DNA from: Bacteroidales bacterium
GTDB lineage: Bacteria > Bacteroidota > Bacteroidia > Bacteroidales > Bacteroidaceae
DNA length: 34,937 bases
Direction of reading: 5' to 3'
NCBI GenBank assembly: GCA_012518235.1
Contig: JAAYSY010000116.1
Span: 1-34,937 of the forward strand
Position numbers and translations under genes: made by a program
In this document: positions 1 through 8,054 of the stretch, one piece after another
Layout: each line of letters opens with the position of its first letter
Position numbering within the stretch: position 1 is the stretch's first letter
The notes under the pieces: generated by a model
The model's database searches: none
The model's input: only the letters and a program-made list of their open reading frames with translations
What the model was told of the DNA's origin: nothing

Positions 1-193
1 CCGAGGCTACCATAGTTTCAATAAATTGCATCCCTCGAACACCATCATAGACAGTAGGGAAATCTAAGTACTCTTTCTTTGGTTCTTTACCACATAATCT
101 AGATTGAATTGTAAGGGAAAAGTTTTTTAAGATTATACTCTGATGTTCTATTATTTGGGTGTAATTACAAATAACGATTAAATATTTTAATTG
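1..193 (-). pseudogene. C-terminal remnant of a Gfo/Idh/MocA-family oxidoreductase (runs off left edge)
   Basis: On the minus strand one frame is open from an in-frame stop at 194-196 to the window edge. From about position 100 downwards it reads LCGKEPKKEYLDF followed by PTVYDGVRGMQFIETMVAS, which resembles the C-terminal segment of Gfo/Idh/MocA NAD(P)-dependent sugar oxidoreductases. The roughly 300 residues that should precede it are absent. Upstream of about position 120 the translation no longer resembles the family, and there is no plausible start codon before the internal Met at 29-31. I read it as a 5'-truncated remnant. The alternative is that only the tail of a rearranged gene is visible. 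The family call rests on about 30 residues recalled from memory. Confidence 0.55.
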
Positions 194-540
194 CTATCTA
201 TTCCTTATTATAAAAATTGTTTTCTATGTTCATATTTTAGATTAAAGCAAGAGGTTGATAGGTGATTTCGATTTAATAGTTAGTGAATATTCTAATCCAT
301 AAAATAGGGATGAAATTAGATGATCTAGTCTATTTTATGACTTGAATATCTGGCGATAGATTAAAGATATACTGGTTTTAATGGATTTTATTAGGTGTTT
401 ATGTATTATGATTGATTATATGACATCTTGTTTTATATCCATCCCTTATAAGATAATTGGTGTGTAGTAATAGAGGAATGAAACTAAAAATGGGGATGTG
501 GCTATAAAAAATGAGTAAATCGCATAAATACTATCAATTT
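194..540. other. AT-rich intergenic stretch, nothing recognised
   Basis: I see no convincing ORF, hairpin terminator, tRNA or repeat between the oxidoreductase remnant and the leu promoter. Its length and lack of coding signal fit decayed sequence upstream of the truncated gene. Confidence 0.5.
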
Positions 541-543
541 ATT

Positions 544-572
544 TTTGTTTTAAAGTAATTACTTTATCTTTG
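544..572 (+). promoter_or_regulatory. Promoter of the leu operon (Bacteroidetes -33/-7 type)
   Basis: TTTG at 544-547 and TATCTTTG at 565-572 match the Bacteroidetes primary sigma consensus (TTTG, then TAnnTTTG), with 21 bases between the two TTTG cores. Transcription would start near 576-578, about 17 bases before the leader-peptide ATG. This short distance fits a transcription attenuator leader. Confidence 0.6.
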
Positions 573-593
573 CTATTACAAAAGAAAAAAGAT

Positions 594-674
594 ATGTTTT
601 TATTTATTATAAATATTCTACTCTGCATTATTATTCTGCTAGCGAAAGTAAAGTGGGAGGGATTTCTTTTATAA
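594..674 (+). CDS. leuL: leu operon leader peptide (attenuation peptide), 26 aa
   Basis: An ATG at 594 opens a 26-codon ORF ending with TAA at 672-674. The peptide has 7 Leu (residues 3, 9, 10, 15, 16, 25, 26), 6 Ile (5, 6, 8, 12, 13, 14) and 1 Val (19), so 14 of 26 residues are branched-chain amino acids. The densest cluster, residues 8-16 (615-641), reads ILLCIIILL. No protein function is expected: the ORF senses charged tRNA-Leu and tRNA-Ile by ribosome stalling. It lies between the operon promoter and a perfect terminator hairpin, and its last codons overlap the candidate antiterminator strand at 653-665. The symbol follows the convention for leu leader peptides. No Shine-Dalgarno is visible, only an A-rich stretch (580-590), as is usual in this phylum. 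Confidence 0.75.
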   Translation: MFLFIINILLCIIILLAKVKWEGFLL

Positions 675-724
675 TAAATTTGAATAAATAAAGAACTAAG
701 TATAAAATGATAAGCCTTTCTCAC
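653..724 (+). promoter_or_regulatory. Candidate antiterminator pairing of the leu attenuator
   Basis: Bases 653-665 (GTGGGAGGGATTT), inside leader codons 20-24, can pair with 712-724 (AAGCCTTTCTCAC), the 5' arm of the terminator. Twelve of 13 positions pair, four or five as G-U, with one A-C mismatch. A ribosome stalled on the Leu/Ile codons upstream (615-641) leaves 653-665 free to pair, so the operon is read. A ribosome reaching the stop at 672-674 covers it, so the terminator forms. The pairing was found by eye and no folding energies were computed. Confidence 0.6.
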
Positions 725-749
725 TAAAATTGTGGGAAAGGCTTTTTTT
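712..749 (+). terminator. Attenuator terminator upstream of leuA
   Basis: A 13-bp stem pairs 712-724 with 732-744 (one G-U pair), closes a 7-base loop and runs into T at 743-749. It lies between the leader peptide and the leuA start at 766, in the same direction as the operon. It therefore acts as a regulated terminator, not as the end of an upstream gene, since no plus-strand gene precedes it. Confidence 0.85.
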
Positions 750-765
750 GTAACTAAACCAATGA

Positions 766-2259
766 ATGATGACAGAGGACAGACTTTTTATATTTGATAC
801 CACGTTACGTGATGGTGAACAGGTTCCCGGGTGTCAATTAAACACAGTAGAAAAGATTGAGGTGGCTAAAGCTCTCGAAGAGTTAGGTGTTGATGTGATT
901 GAAGCTGGTTTTCCAGTTTCTAGCCCTGGTGATTTTAACTCTGTAATTGAAATTTCTAAAGCAGTTACTTGGCCGACAATTTGTGCTCTAACACGAGCTG
1001 TAGAAAAAGATATTGAGGTAGCAGCTGAATCTTTGAAATTTGCAAAGAATAAACGAATTCATACAGGTATAGGGACTTCGGATTTTCATATTAAACATAA
1101 GTTTAATTCAACTCGTGAGGAAATTATAGAAAGAGCTGTCAGGGCTGTAAAATATGCTCGTCGATTTGTAGAAGATGTGGAGTTTTATGCTGAAGATGCA
1201 GGTCGTACAGATAACGAGTTTCTAGCGCGAGTGATTGAGGCGGTAATTGCTGCTGGTGCAACAGTAGTAAATATACCCGATACCACAGGTTATTGTTTGC
1301 CACAAGCTTATGGTGAGAAAATTAGATTTTTAAAAGAGAATGTTTCAAATATTGATAGAGCAATTATTTCTACGCATTGTCATAATGACTTAGGTATGGC
1401 TACAGCCAATACTATGAGTGGAGTAGTGAATGGTGCTCGTCAAGTGGAAGTTACTATTAATGGAATTGGTGAACGAGCAGGTAATACTGCATTGGAAGAA
1501 GTTGTTATGATTCTAAAGAGTCATAACTTAGGAATTGACACCAATATAAATACACGTAAGATTGCTGGTGTGAGTCGTATGGTTTCTAGTTTGATGAATA
1601 TGCCAGTTCAAGCTAATAAAGCAATAGTAGGAAGAAATGCCTTTGCGCATTCATCAGGAATTCATCAAGATGGGGTATTAAAAAATACAAATACTTATGA
1701 GATTATTGATCCTAAAGAAGTCGGCATAGATGATAGTTCCATAGTATTAACAGCTCGTAGTGGTCGTGCTGCATTAAAGCACCGCTTGGAAGCTCTTGGT
1801 GTAAAGCTACAAGAAGAAGGCTTGAACAAAGTCTATGAAAAATTTCTAAATTTAGCAGATAAGAAGAAGGATATAACTGATGATGATGTATTGTTGTTGG
1901 CAGGTGCAGATCGCACACTAGATCATCACATTAAGTTGGATTATCTGCAAGTAACAAGTGGGGTAGGTGTTCGCTCAGTGGCAAGTATAGGATTAAACAT
2001 ATCGGGAGAAAAATTTGAAGCAGCTGCTTCGGGAAATGGGCCTGTAGATGCTGCAATACGTGCTCTAAAGAAAATCATTGAGCGAGAGATGACATTAAAA
2101 GAATTTACTATTCAAGCGATTAATAAAGGAAGTGATGATATGGGAAAGGTGCATATGCAAGTAGAACATGCAGGTCAAATGTATTATGGGTTTGGAGCTA
2201 ATACTGATATTGTGGCGGCATCTGTAGAAGCTTATATTGATTGTATAAATAAATTTTAA
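766..2259 (+). CDS. leuA: 2-isopropylmalate synthase
   Basis: LeuA condenses acetyl-CoA with 2-oxoisovalerate to give 2-isopropylmalate, the committed step of leucine synthesis in the cytoplasm. The HMGL-like TIM barrel begins with [13 protein letters not shown] (R15, D16, Q19 at the metal and substrate site) and carries the metal-binding [12 protein letters not shown] and the signature [14 protein letters not shown]. The C-terminal third is the LeuA regulatory dimer domain (about residues 365-497), which normally binds leucine for feedback inhibition. At 497 aa it is close to the usual 500-515. ATG 766 is followed directly by a second ATG at 769 and either may be used. It is the first structural gene after the attenuator, with leuC 38 bases downstream. 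Confidence 0.93.
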   Translation: MMTEDRLFIFDTTLRDGEQVPGCQLNTVEKIEVAKALEELGVDVIEAGFPVSSPGDFNSVIEISKAVTWPTICALTRAVEKDIEVAAESLKFAKNKRIHTGIGTSDFHIKHKFNSTREEIIERAVRAVKYARRFVEDVEFYAEDAGRTDNEFLARVIEAVIAAGATVVNIPDTTGYCLPQAYGEKIRFLKENVSNIDRAIISTHCHNDLGMATANTMSGVVNGARQVEVTINGIGERAGNTALEEVVMILKSHNLGIDTNINTRKIAGVSRMVSSLMNMPVQANKAIVGRNAFAHSSGIHQDGVLKNTNTYEIIDPKEVGIDDSSIVLTARSGRAALKHRLEALGVKLQEEGLNKVYEKFLNLADKKKDITDDDVLLLAGADRTLDHHIKLDYLQVTSGVGVRSVASIGLNISGEKFEAAASGNGPVDAAIRALKKIIEREMTLKEFTIQAINKGSDDMGKVHMQVEHAGQMYYGFGANTDIVAASVEAYIDCINKF

Positions 2260-2297
2260 TAAATAGACAAGTATTAAAAGACAAACTAGAGAAGACA

Positions 2298-3677
2298 ATG
2301 AAACAAACATTATTTGATAAAATTTGGGATGCTCATGTGGTACAGGAAGTAGATGAAGGTCCTACTCAACTATATATTGATAGACTTTATTGTCATGAGG
2401 TGACAAGCCCTCAAGCGTTTGAAGGGTTAAGGCGAAGGAATTTAAAAGTGTTTAGGCCTGATAAGGTTATTTGTATGCCTGATCATAATACTCCAACCGT
2501 TGGGCAAGAACTACCTATACAAGACCCTATATCTAAACATCAGGTGGATGCATTGGAGAAAAATGCAAAAGATTTTGGGTTGACTTATTTTGGTATGATG
2601 AATCCTAAGAATGGTATTATTCATGTAGTAGGTCCAGAAAATGGTTTAACCTTGCCTGGTATGACTATTGTTTGTGGAGACTCACATACATCTACTCATG
2701 GTGCGCTAGGTGCTATTGCTTTTGGTATCGGTACAAGTGAGGTTGAGATGGTATTGGCTTCTCAGTGTGTTTTACAGAATCGCCCTAAAACAATGAGAAT
2801 TAATGTGAATGGTAAATTAGGATCGTGTGTAACAGCTAAAGATTTAGCGCTTTACATTATTTCTAAATTATCAACGGGAGGCGCTACGGGTTATTTTGTG
2901 GAATATGCTGGAGAAGCTGTTCGTTCATTAAGTATGGATGGAAGAATGACATTGTGTAACTTATCCATAGAAATGGGTGCAAGAGGCGGTATGATTGCTC
3001 CTGATGAGGTGGTGTTCGATTATGTAAAAGGAACGGAGTATGCTCCTAAGGGGGATGAGTGGGATAAGGCAATAGCCTACTGGAAGACGTTAAAGAGTGA
3101 TGAAGGTGCACAGTTTGATAAAGAGGTTACTATTGATGCTACAAAAATAGAGCCTATGATAACTTATGGAACCAATCCAGGTATGGGAATGGGAATAACT
3201 CAATCTATACCTGATTTGAAGAATGAGTCTTTTAGTAAGTCGATGGAGTACATGGGATTTACAGCAGGAAAATCTATTTTAGGACAACCCATAGACTATG
3301 TCTTTTTAGGATCGTGTACTAATGGACGTATAGAAGACTTTAGAGCCTTTGTATCTATTGTGAAAGGGAGAAAGAAAAAGAAGGATGTTGTTGTTTGGTT
3401 GGTTCCTGGTTCCTGGAGTGTATTGAATGAAATTAAGGAAGAAGGGTTGGATGTAATACTTGAAGAGGCTGGATTTGAAATTAGGCAACCTGGGTGCTCT
3501 GCTTGTTTAGCAATGAATGAGGATAAAGTACCTGCAGGAAAGTATTCTGTATCTACATCGAACAGGAATTTTGAAGGTCGTCAAGGGCCTGGTGCAAGAA
3601 CATTACTAGCTAGTCCATTAGTAGCTGCTGCAGCAGCAGTAACTGGAGAAATTACTGATCCTCGTACTTTACTATAA
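2298..3677 (+). CDS. leuC: 3-isopropylmalate dehydratase large subunit
   Basis: LeuC is the Fe-S subunit of isopropylmalate isomerase and pairs with LeuD to interconvert 2- and 3-isopropylmalate. It belongs to the aconitase family. The three cluster-ligand cysteines are visible as C340 ([10 protein letters not shown]) and C400/C403 ([10 protein letters not shown]). [13 protein letters not shown] and the C-terminal [20 protein letters not shown] are family signatures. At 459 aa it is full length. In operons that also carry citramalate synthase, the same isomerase usually converts citramalate to 3-methylmalate, which I infer here because only one leuCD pair is present. It sits 38 bases after leuA and 27 before leuD. 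Confidence 0.94.
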   Translation: MKQTLFDKIWDAHVVQEVDEGPTQLYIDRLYCHEVTSPQAFEGLRRRNLKVFRPDKVICMPDHNTPTVGQELPIQDPISKHQVDALEKNAKDFGLTYFGMMNPKNGIIHVVGPENGLTLPGMTIVCGDSHTSTHGALGAIAFGIGTSEVEMVLASQCVLQNRPKTMRINVNGKLGSCVTAKDLALYIISKLSTGGATGYFVEYAGEAVRSLSMDGRMTLCNLSIEMGARGGMIAPDEVVFDYVKGTEYAPKGDEWDKAIAYWKTLKSDEGAQFDKEVTIDATKIEPMITYGTNPGMGMGITQSIPDLKNESFSKSMEYMGFTAGKSILGQPIDYVFLGSCTNGRIEDFRAFVSIVKGRKKKKDVVVWLVPGSWSVLNEIKEEGLDVILEEAGFEIRQPGCSACLAMNEDKVPAGKYSVSTSNRNFEGRQGPGARTLLASPLVAAAAAVTGEITDPRTLL

Positions 3678-3704
3678 TTCTTACAACCTTTTAATATTGA
3701 AAAA

Positions 3705-4295
3705 ATGAAACAAAAAATAAATATTATTCAATCTACTTGTGTACCTCTTCCTTTAGAAAATGTTGATACAGATCAAATTATACCTGCTCGTTTTTTAAAA
3801 GCAACGACAAAAGAAGGGTTTGGGGAAAAACTATTTTATGATTGGCGTTTCGATAAAGAAGGAAAGCCTAAAACCAATTTTGTGCTAAATAATCCAACTT
3901 ATTCTGGTGAAGTTTTAGTTGCAGGCAAAAACTTTGGGTCGGGTTCTAGTAGAGAACATGCTGCTTGGGCATTAGCTGGTTATGGTTTTCGTGTTGTAGT
4001 TAGTAGCTTTTTTGCTGATATATTTAGAAATAATGCATTAAATAATTTTGTGCTTCCTGTACAGGTAAGCGAAGATTTTTTAGCAAGGTTATTTCAGTCT
4101 ATTGATGAAAATCCAAAGAGCAAAGTAACAATTGATTTACCCAATCAGATAATTATAAATCAGCGTACCGATGAAAATGAAACTTTTGAAATCAGTGCCT
4201 ATAAAAAACATTGTTTGGAAAATGGACTGGATGATATTGACTTCCTTCTATCCCATCAAGATAAAATAGAGAAATGGGAAAGGAAGTACGCATAG
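3705..4295 (+). CDS. leuD: 3-isopropylmalate dehydratase small subunit
   Basis: LeuD is the swivelling substrate-binding subunit of isopropylmalate isomerase, partner of LeuC. Family signatures are [13 protein letters not shown] near residue 20 and the phosphate/substrate-loop motif [17 protein letters not shown] in the first half. At 196 aa it matches the usual 190-205. Its last 22 bases overlap the start of the downstream synthase gene in another frame, which suggests translational coupling. Confidence 0.93.
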   Translation: MKQKINIIQSTCVPLPLENVDTDQIIPARFLKATTKEGFGEKLFYDWRFDKEGKPKTNFVLNNPTYSGEVLVAGKNFGSGSSREHAAWALAGYGFRVVVSSFFADIFRNNALNNFVLPVQVSEDFLARLFQSIDENPKSKVTIDLPNQIIINQRTDENETFEISAYKKHCLENGLDDIDFLLSHQDKIEKWERKYA

Positions 4296-5803
4296 AGATA
4301 ATGGATACAACACTCCGTGATGGGGAACAAACTTGCGGAGTGTCATTTGTACCGCACGAGAAGTTGATGATTGCTCGTGTGTTACTTGAAGATTTACGTG
4401 TAGATCGTATAGAAGTTGGTTCAGCTCATGTTTCGGGTGGAGAATTTAAAGCCGTAGAACTCATCACTAATTGGGCCAAAAAAAATGGTTTTTTAGAAAA
4501 GGTAGAAGTGCTTGGTTTTGTTGATGATGGGAAATCTGTTGATTGGATTTCAAAGGCTGGGGGAAAAGTATTGAATTTGTTATGTAAAGGCTCATTACGT
4601 CACTGTAATTATCAGCTTAAAAAAACTCCAGAAGAACATTTAACGAATATAAAAAAAGTAGTAGATTATGCTACCGAAAAAGGAATAGCTGTTAATATCT
4701 ATTTGGAAGATTGGAGTAATGGGATGAAGGATTCTATTGAGTATGTTTTCTTTTTAATGGATGAATTACAAAATACTGAAATTAAGCGTTTTATGTTACC
4801 CGATACTTTAGGGATACTAAATCCTCTGCAAGTCATAAGATATATGGATATAATGACGGAGCGTTATCCTAATAAGCATTTTGATTTTCATGCACACAAT
4901 GATTATGATTTAGCTGTTAGCAATGTTCTAGCTGCTGTTTTTTCAAAGGTGAAAGGATTACATACTACTATAAATGGTTTAGGAGAACGAGCAGGAAATG
5001 CTGCTCTTGCTAGTGTTCAAGCTATATTAAAAGATCATTTTAATGCCATTACCAGTATTGATGAAAGTAAATTAAATGAGGCTAGTCGTATTGTAGAGTC
5101 CTATTCTACTATTATGATACCCGCCAATAAACCGATTGTGGGAGAAAATGTGTTTACACAAGTAGCAGGAGTTCATGCAGATGGAGATCAAAAAAAGGAT
5201 TTATATTGCAATGCTTTATTGCCTGAACGCTTTGGAAGAGTTAGGGAATATGCTTTAGGTAAGACCTCTGGAAAAGCTAACATTCGGAAGAACTTAGAAC
5301 AATTAGGTTTACAATTAGATGAGGATTCTATGAAGCGAGTTACGGAACGCATTATTGCTTTAGGTGATCGTAAGGAGTTAGTTACCCAAGAAGATTTGCC
5401 ATATATCATATCAGATGTATTAAAACATGATGTAATAAATGATACAGTAAAATTAAAAAGTTATTATGTAACATTGGTTAGAGGATTAAAACCAACTGCT
5501 ACACTAAGTATTGAAATTGAAGGAAAAGTGTATGAAGAAAGTTCATCGGGAGATGGTCAGTATGATGCTTTTGTTCGTGCTTTACGGAAGGTTTATAAGG
5601 ATAAATTAGGGCGGTCTTTTCCGATGCTAACAAACTATGCGGTTACCATTCCACCTGGAGGACGTACTGATGCTTTTGTTCAGACTATTATTACGTGGAG
5701 TTTTAAGAATAAGACCTTTAGAACACGTGGCTTAGATGTCGATCAAACAGAGTCGGCTATTAAGGCTACTATGAAAATGCTGAATTTAATAGATGATATA
5801 TAG
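4274..5803 (+). CDS. cimA: (R)-citramalate synthase (LeuA/CimA family)
   Basis: The likely reaction is acetyl-CoA plus pyruvate to (R)-citramalate, the entry to the threonine-independent isoleucine route. It has the HMGL-like barrel ([13 protein letters not shown]15, D16; [25 protein letters not shown]) and a LeuA-type regulatory domain from about residue 390. As I recall Leptospira interrogans CimA, the two match closely, including LEDWSNG and MLPDTLG, and L80 and L103 fall where the pyruvate-pocket leucines lie. It differs clearly from the LeuA at 766 (HAHND rather than HCHND) and is not a simple duplicate. ATG 4274 lies inside leuD (22-base overlap) and is needed to include the first barrel strand. 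A second isopropylmalate synthase or a homocitrate synthase is possible but less likely. Confidence 0.8.
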   Translation: MGKEVRIEIMDTTLRDGEQTCGVSFVPHEKLMIARVLLEDLRVDRIEVGSAHVSGGEFKAVELITNWAKKNGFLEKVEVLGFVDDGKSVDWISKAGGKVLNLLCKGSLRHCNYQLKKTPEEHLTNIKKVVDYATEKGIAVNIYLEDWSNGMKDSIEYVFFLMDELQNTEIKRFMLPDTLGILNPLQVIRYMDIMTERYPNKHFDFHAHNDYDLAVSNVLAAVFSKVKGLHTTINGLGERAGNAALASVQAILKDHFNAITSIDESKLNEASRIVESYSTIMIPANKPIVGENVFTQVAGVHADGDQKKDLYCNALLPERFGRVREYALGKTSGKANIRKNLEQLGLQLDEDSMKRVTERIIALGDRKELVTQEDLPYIISDVLKHDVINDTVKLKSYYVTLVRGLKPTATLSIEIEGKVYEESSSGDGQYDAFVRALRKVYKDKLGRSFPMLTNYAVTIPPGGRTDAFVQTIITWSFKNKTFRTRGLDVDQTESAIKATMKMLNLIDDI

Positions 5804-5807
5804 ACAC

Positions 5808-5833
5808 TAATCTGTGTGTGGATTATATAATCC
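5808..5833 (+). repeat. Left copy of gapped direct repeat flanking leuB, ending in a palindrome
   Basis: TAATCTGTG (5808-5816), three spacer bases, then GGATTATAT (5820-5828). The same two 9-mers recur just after leuB. The second 9-mer here is part of a perfect 14-base palindrome, GGATTATATAATCC (5820-5833), which may be a protein-binding site or a small hairpin in the cimA-leuB spacer. Confidence 0.5.
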
Positions 5834-5891
5834 AATTGTGGTATAATTTTATTGAGTATAAAAAGAATAAATAAATAATAAAATAGAGATA

Positions 5892-6974
5892 ATGAAAATG
5901 AAAATAGCAGTGCTTCCTGGTGATGGAATAGGTCCTGAGATTACAGAGGTTGCCAAAAAAATAGTAGAAGCAGTAGCAGATAAATTTAACCATAGTGTTT
6001 CATTTGAATATGGTAGTTGTGGTGCAGATGCTATTGATAAATATGGGAATCCGTATCCTGAAGAAACCCACGCATTATGTAAAAAGAGTGATGCAGTGCT
6101 TTTTGGGGCAGTAGGACATCCTAAATTCGATAACGATCCTACAGCTAAGGTACGACCAGAACAAGGATTATTGGCTATGCGTAAGCGGTTAGGATTATAT
6201 GCTAACTTACGTCCAATAACTACATTTGAATCTTTAATACATCAATCTCCTTTACGTGCTGACTTAGTGAAAGGTGCAGATTTTTTATGTGTTAGGGAAT
6301 TAACAGGTGGACTTTATTTTGGTAGACCTCAAGGTCGTAGTGAAGATGGTAATGTAGCTTATGATACGTGTGTCTATAGTCGGGAAGAAGTTGAACGTAT
6401 CGTTCGTTTAGCTTTTGAATTTGCTATGCAACGTCGTAAAAAGCTGACTGTTGTGGATAAAGCAAATATCTTAGCTACTTCTAGACTTTGGCGTGAAGTA
6501 GCAAAGGAGATGGAACAAGATTTTCCTGAAGTGCAGACGGAGTATATGTTTGTTGATAATGTAGCTATGCGGTTAATTCAATGGCCTACATCTTTTGATG
6601 TAATAGTTACGGAAAATATGTTTGGTGATATTTTAACGGATGAAGCTTCGGTAATTACTGGTTCTATGGGGCTATTACCTTCGGCATCGATTGGGTTACA
6701 TACGTCTGTTTTTGAACCTATTCATGGTTCTTGGCCAGAGGCTGCAGGGAAAAACATAGCCAATCCATTGGCTGCTGTCCTTTCTGCAGCTATGCTATTC
6801 GAATATGCTTTTAATCTACAAGAAGAATCGGATATTATTCGAAAAGCAGTGAAGGCATCGATGGATGAGAAGATTACTACTGCTGATATTCGTACTAAAG
6901 AGGAAAAAAGTTATTCTACATCAGAAGTAGGAGAGTGGTTAGTGGATTATATCAAAAAGCAATACTGTCCATAA
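5892..6974 (+). CDS. leuB: 3-isopropylmalate dehydrogenase
   Basis: LeuB oxidises and decarboxylates 3-isopropylmalate to 2-oxoisocaproate using NAD+. In a citramalate pathway it also acts on 3-methylmalate. It has the isocitrate/isopropylmalate dehydrogenase fold with LPGDGIGPE at the N-terminus, [10 protein letters not shown] around the substrate site, [10 protein letters not shown] with the metal aspartates, and [19 protein letters not shown] in the NAD site. At 360 aa it is standard length. ATG codons at 5892 and 5898 are both possible. It is the last gene of the operon, separated from cimA by an 88-base spacer that is longer than the others and holds a palindrome (5820-5833). Confidence 0.94.
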   Translation: MKMKIAVLPGDGIGPEITEVAKKIVEAVADKFNHSVSFEYGSCGADAIDKYGNPYPEETHALCKKSDAVLFGAVGHPKFDNDPTAKVRPEQGLLAMRKRLGLYANLRPITTFESLIHQSPLRADLVKGADFLCVRELTGGLYFGRPQGRSEDGNVAYDTCVYSREEVERIVRLAFEFAMQRRKKLTVVDKANILATSRLWREVAKEMEQDFPEVQTEYMFVDNVAMRLIQWPTSFDVIVTENMFGDILTDEASVITGSMGLLPSASIGLHTSVFEPIHGSWPEAAGKNIANPLAAVLSAAMLFEYAFNLQEESDIIRKAVKASMDEKITTADIRTKEEKSYSTSEVGEWLVDYIKKQYCP

Positions 6975-6979
6975 TGATT

Positions 6980-7002
6980 TAATCTGTGGGGTTGGATTAT
7001 AT
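6980..7002 (+). repeat. Right copy of gapped direct repeat flanking leuB
   Basis: TAATCTGTG (6980-6988), five spacer bases, then GGATTATAT (6994-7002), in the same orientation as the copy at 5808-5828. The palindromic extension is lost here (CAATA instead of AATCC). Confidence 0.5.
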
Positions 7003-7038
7003 CAATATTTGCTAACTTGAATGTTTGAGGTACCAAGA

Positions 7039-7074
7039 GGAGAAGTGTAATAATTAGACTTCTCTTTTCTTTTT
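7039..7074 (+). terminator. Terminator of the leu operon
   Basis: GAGAAGT (7040-7046) pairs with ACTTCTC (7058-7064) around an 11-base loop, followed by TTTTCTTTTT. It lies 65 bases after the leuB stop and is the natural end of the operon. Confidence 0.75.
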
Positions 7075-7172
7075 AACGCTATTTTGAATTGGTGAAGTGT
7101 GAAATACTGCTAACATTTATGAATGTTCTAGTGGTATTTCTGACTATAGACAGAGGAAGTAGTTTGTTTGCT

Positions 7173-7180
7173 TATATTTG
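7173..7180 (+). promoter_or_regulatory. -7 promoter element for the TPR protein gene
   Basis: TATATTTG is an exact match to TAnnTTTG, 27 bases before ATG 7208. I see no TTTG at the expected -33 position. An upstream in-frame ATG at 7178 lies inside this element, which argues for the start at 7208. Confidence 0.45.
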
Positions 7181-7207
7181 TATCTTAAACTAGATAATAG
7201 GTTAAGT

Positions 7208-8038
7208 ATGAAACAATATTGTATATCAATCTGTCTGTTTTTTCTTTTTCTTGGAGATTTACCTATTCAAGCCCAAGATTATACAGAGTTGGCTATTCAA
7301 GGAATCGAAGCGCTAGAAGAAGGTGCTTATGAAGAAGCTGAAGAGTTTTTTAAGAAAGCACTTCAGTTAGAACCTGCAAATATAAAAAACGCGTTGCTTT
7401 TTTCGAATTTAGGATCTATTCAACGTATGCAGAGACGATACGATGAAGCACTAGAATCATATACTCTTGCCTTAAATATAACTCCTTATTCAATACCTAT
7501 TCTTATGAATCGAGCTACTGCATATATGGAATTAGGAGAATTGCGGAAAGCTTATATTGACTATTGTAAAGTGTTAGATTTAGATTCTGAGGCGATAGAG
7601 GCACTGTTAATGAGGGCTTATATAGCTGTTTCTAATCGTGATTATGGTGCAGCTCGTATAGATTATAATCGAATTCTAAGTCTAGATGAAACTCATTATA
7701 ATGCACAACTAGGACTTGCAACGTTAGCACAAACAGAAAAAAGATATAGTGAAGCAACAGATATCTTAAATCGTATGATTCATGATCATCCACAAGATGA
7801 TTTACTGCTACTTGCTAGAGCTAATGTGGCTTTTGATCAGGAGCAATGGGATGTTGCTCTTTTAGATTTGGAGGAAGCTGAAAGTATAAATAGTCAGTCT
7901 GCTGAAGTACAAGCTTTGATGGGTAAAGTATTTTTAAAAATGGAGAAAAAGCATTTAGCTAAAAAAGCATTTGAAAATGCTATTCAACTCGGTTATCCTC
8001 AAGTGGAATTAAGTGATTTATTGAAGCAATGCAAGTAA
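7208..8038 (+). CDS. Exported tetratricopeptide-repeat protein
   Basis: The product begins with a signal peptide (MKQYCISICLFFLFLGDLPI then QAQ, cleavage probably before DY), so it should act in the periplasm or at the outer membrane. The rest is a run of about seven TPR-type helical repeats, with typical spacing such as GAYEEAEEFFKKALQLEP, RRYDEALESYTLALNITP and GELRKAYIDYCKVLDLDS. TPR domains bind proteins and no enzymatic motif is visible. At 276 aa it is a common type of Bacteroidetes TPR protein of unknown specific partner. ATG 7208 is chosen over 7178 because it starts exactly at the signal peptide and the earlier ATG falls inside the -7 element. It converges on recQ with 16 bases between. 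Confidence 0.75.
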   Translation: MKQYCISICLFFLFLGDLPIQAQDYTELAIQGIEALEEGAYEEAEEFFKKALQLEPANIKNALLFSNLGSIQRMQRRYDEALESYTLALNITPYSIPILMNRATAYMELGELRKAYIDYCKVLDLDSEAIEALLMRAYIAVSNRDYGAARIDYNRILSLDETHYNAQLGLATLAQTEKRYSEATDILNRMIHDHPQDDLLLLARANVAFDQEQWDVALLDLEEAESINSQSAEVQALMGKVFLKMEKKHLAKKAFENAIQLGYPQVELSDLLKQCK

Positions 8039-8054
8039 CAGTCAATTCGTTTGA

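Noticed and set aside
539-724. 61-codon minus-strand ORF upstream of leuA
   Set aside because: It is antisense to the leu leader and terminator, has no family resemblance and consists of low-complexity hydrophobic and basic residues. The plus-strand attenuator explains the region.
7178-7207. Earlier start of the TPR protein
   Set aside because: The ATG at 7178 lies inside the -7 promoter element, and the extra ten residues would disrupt the signal peptide.
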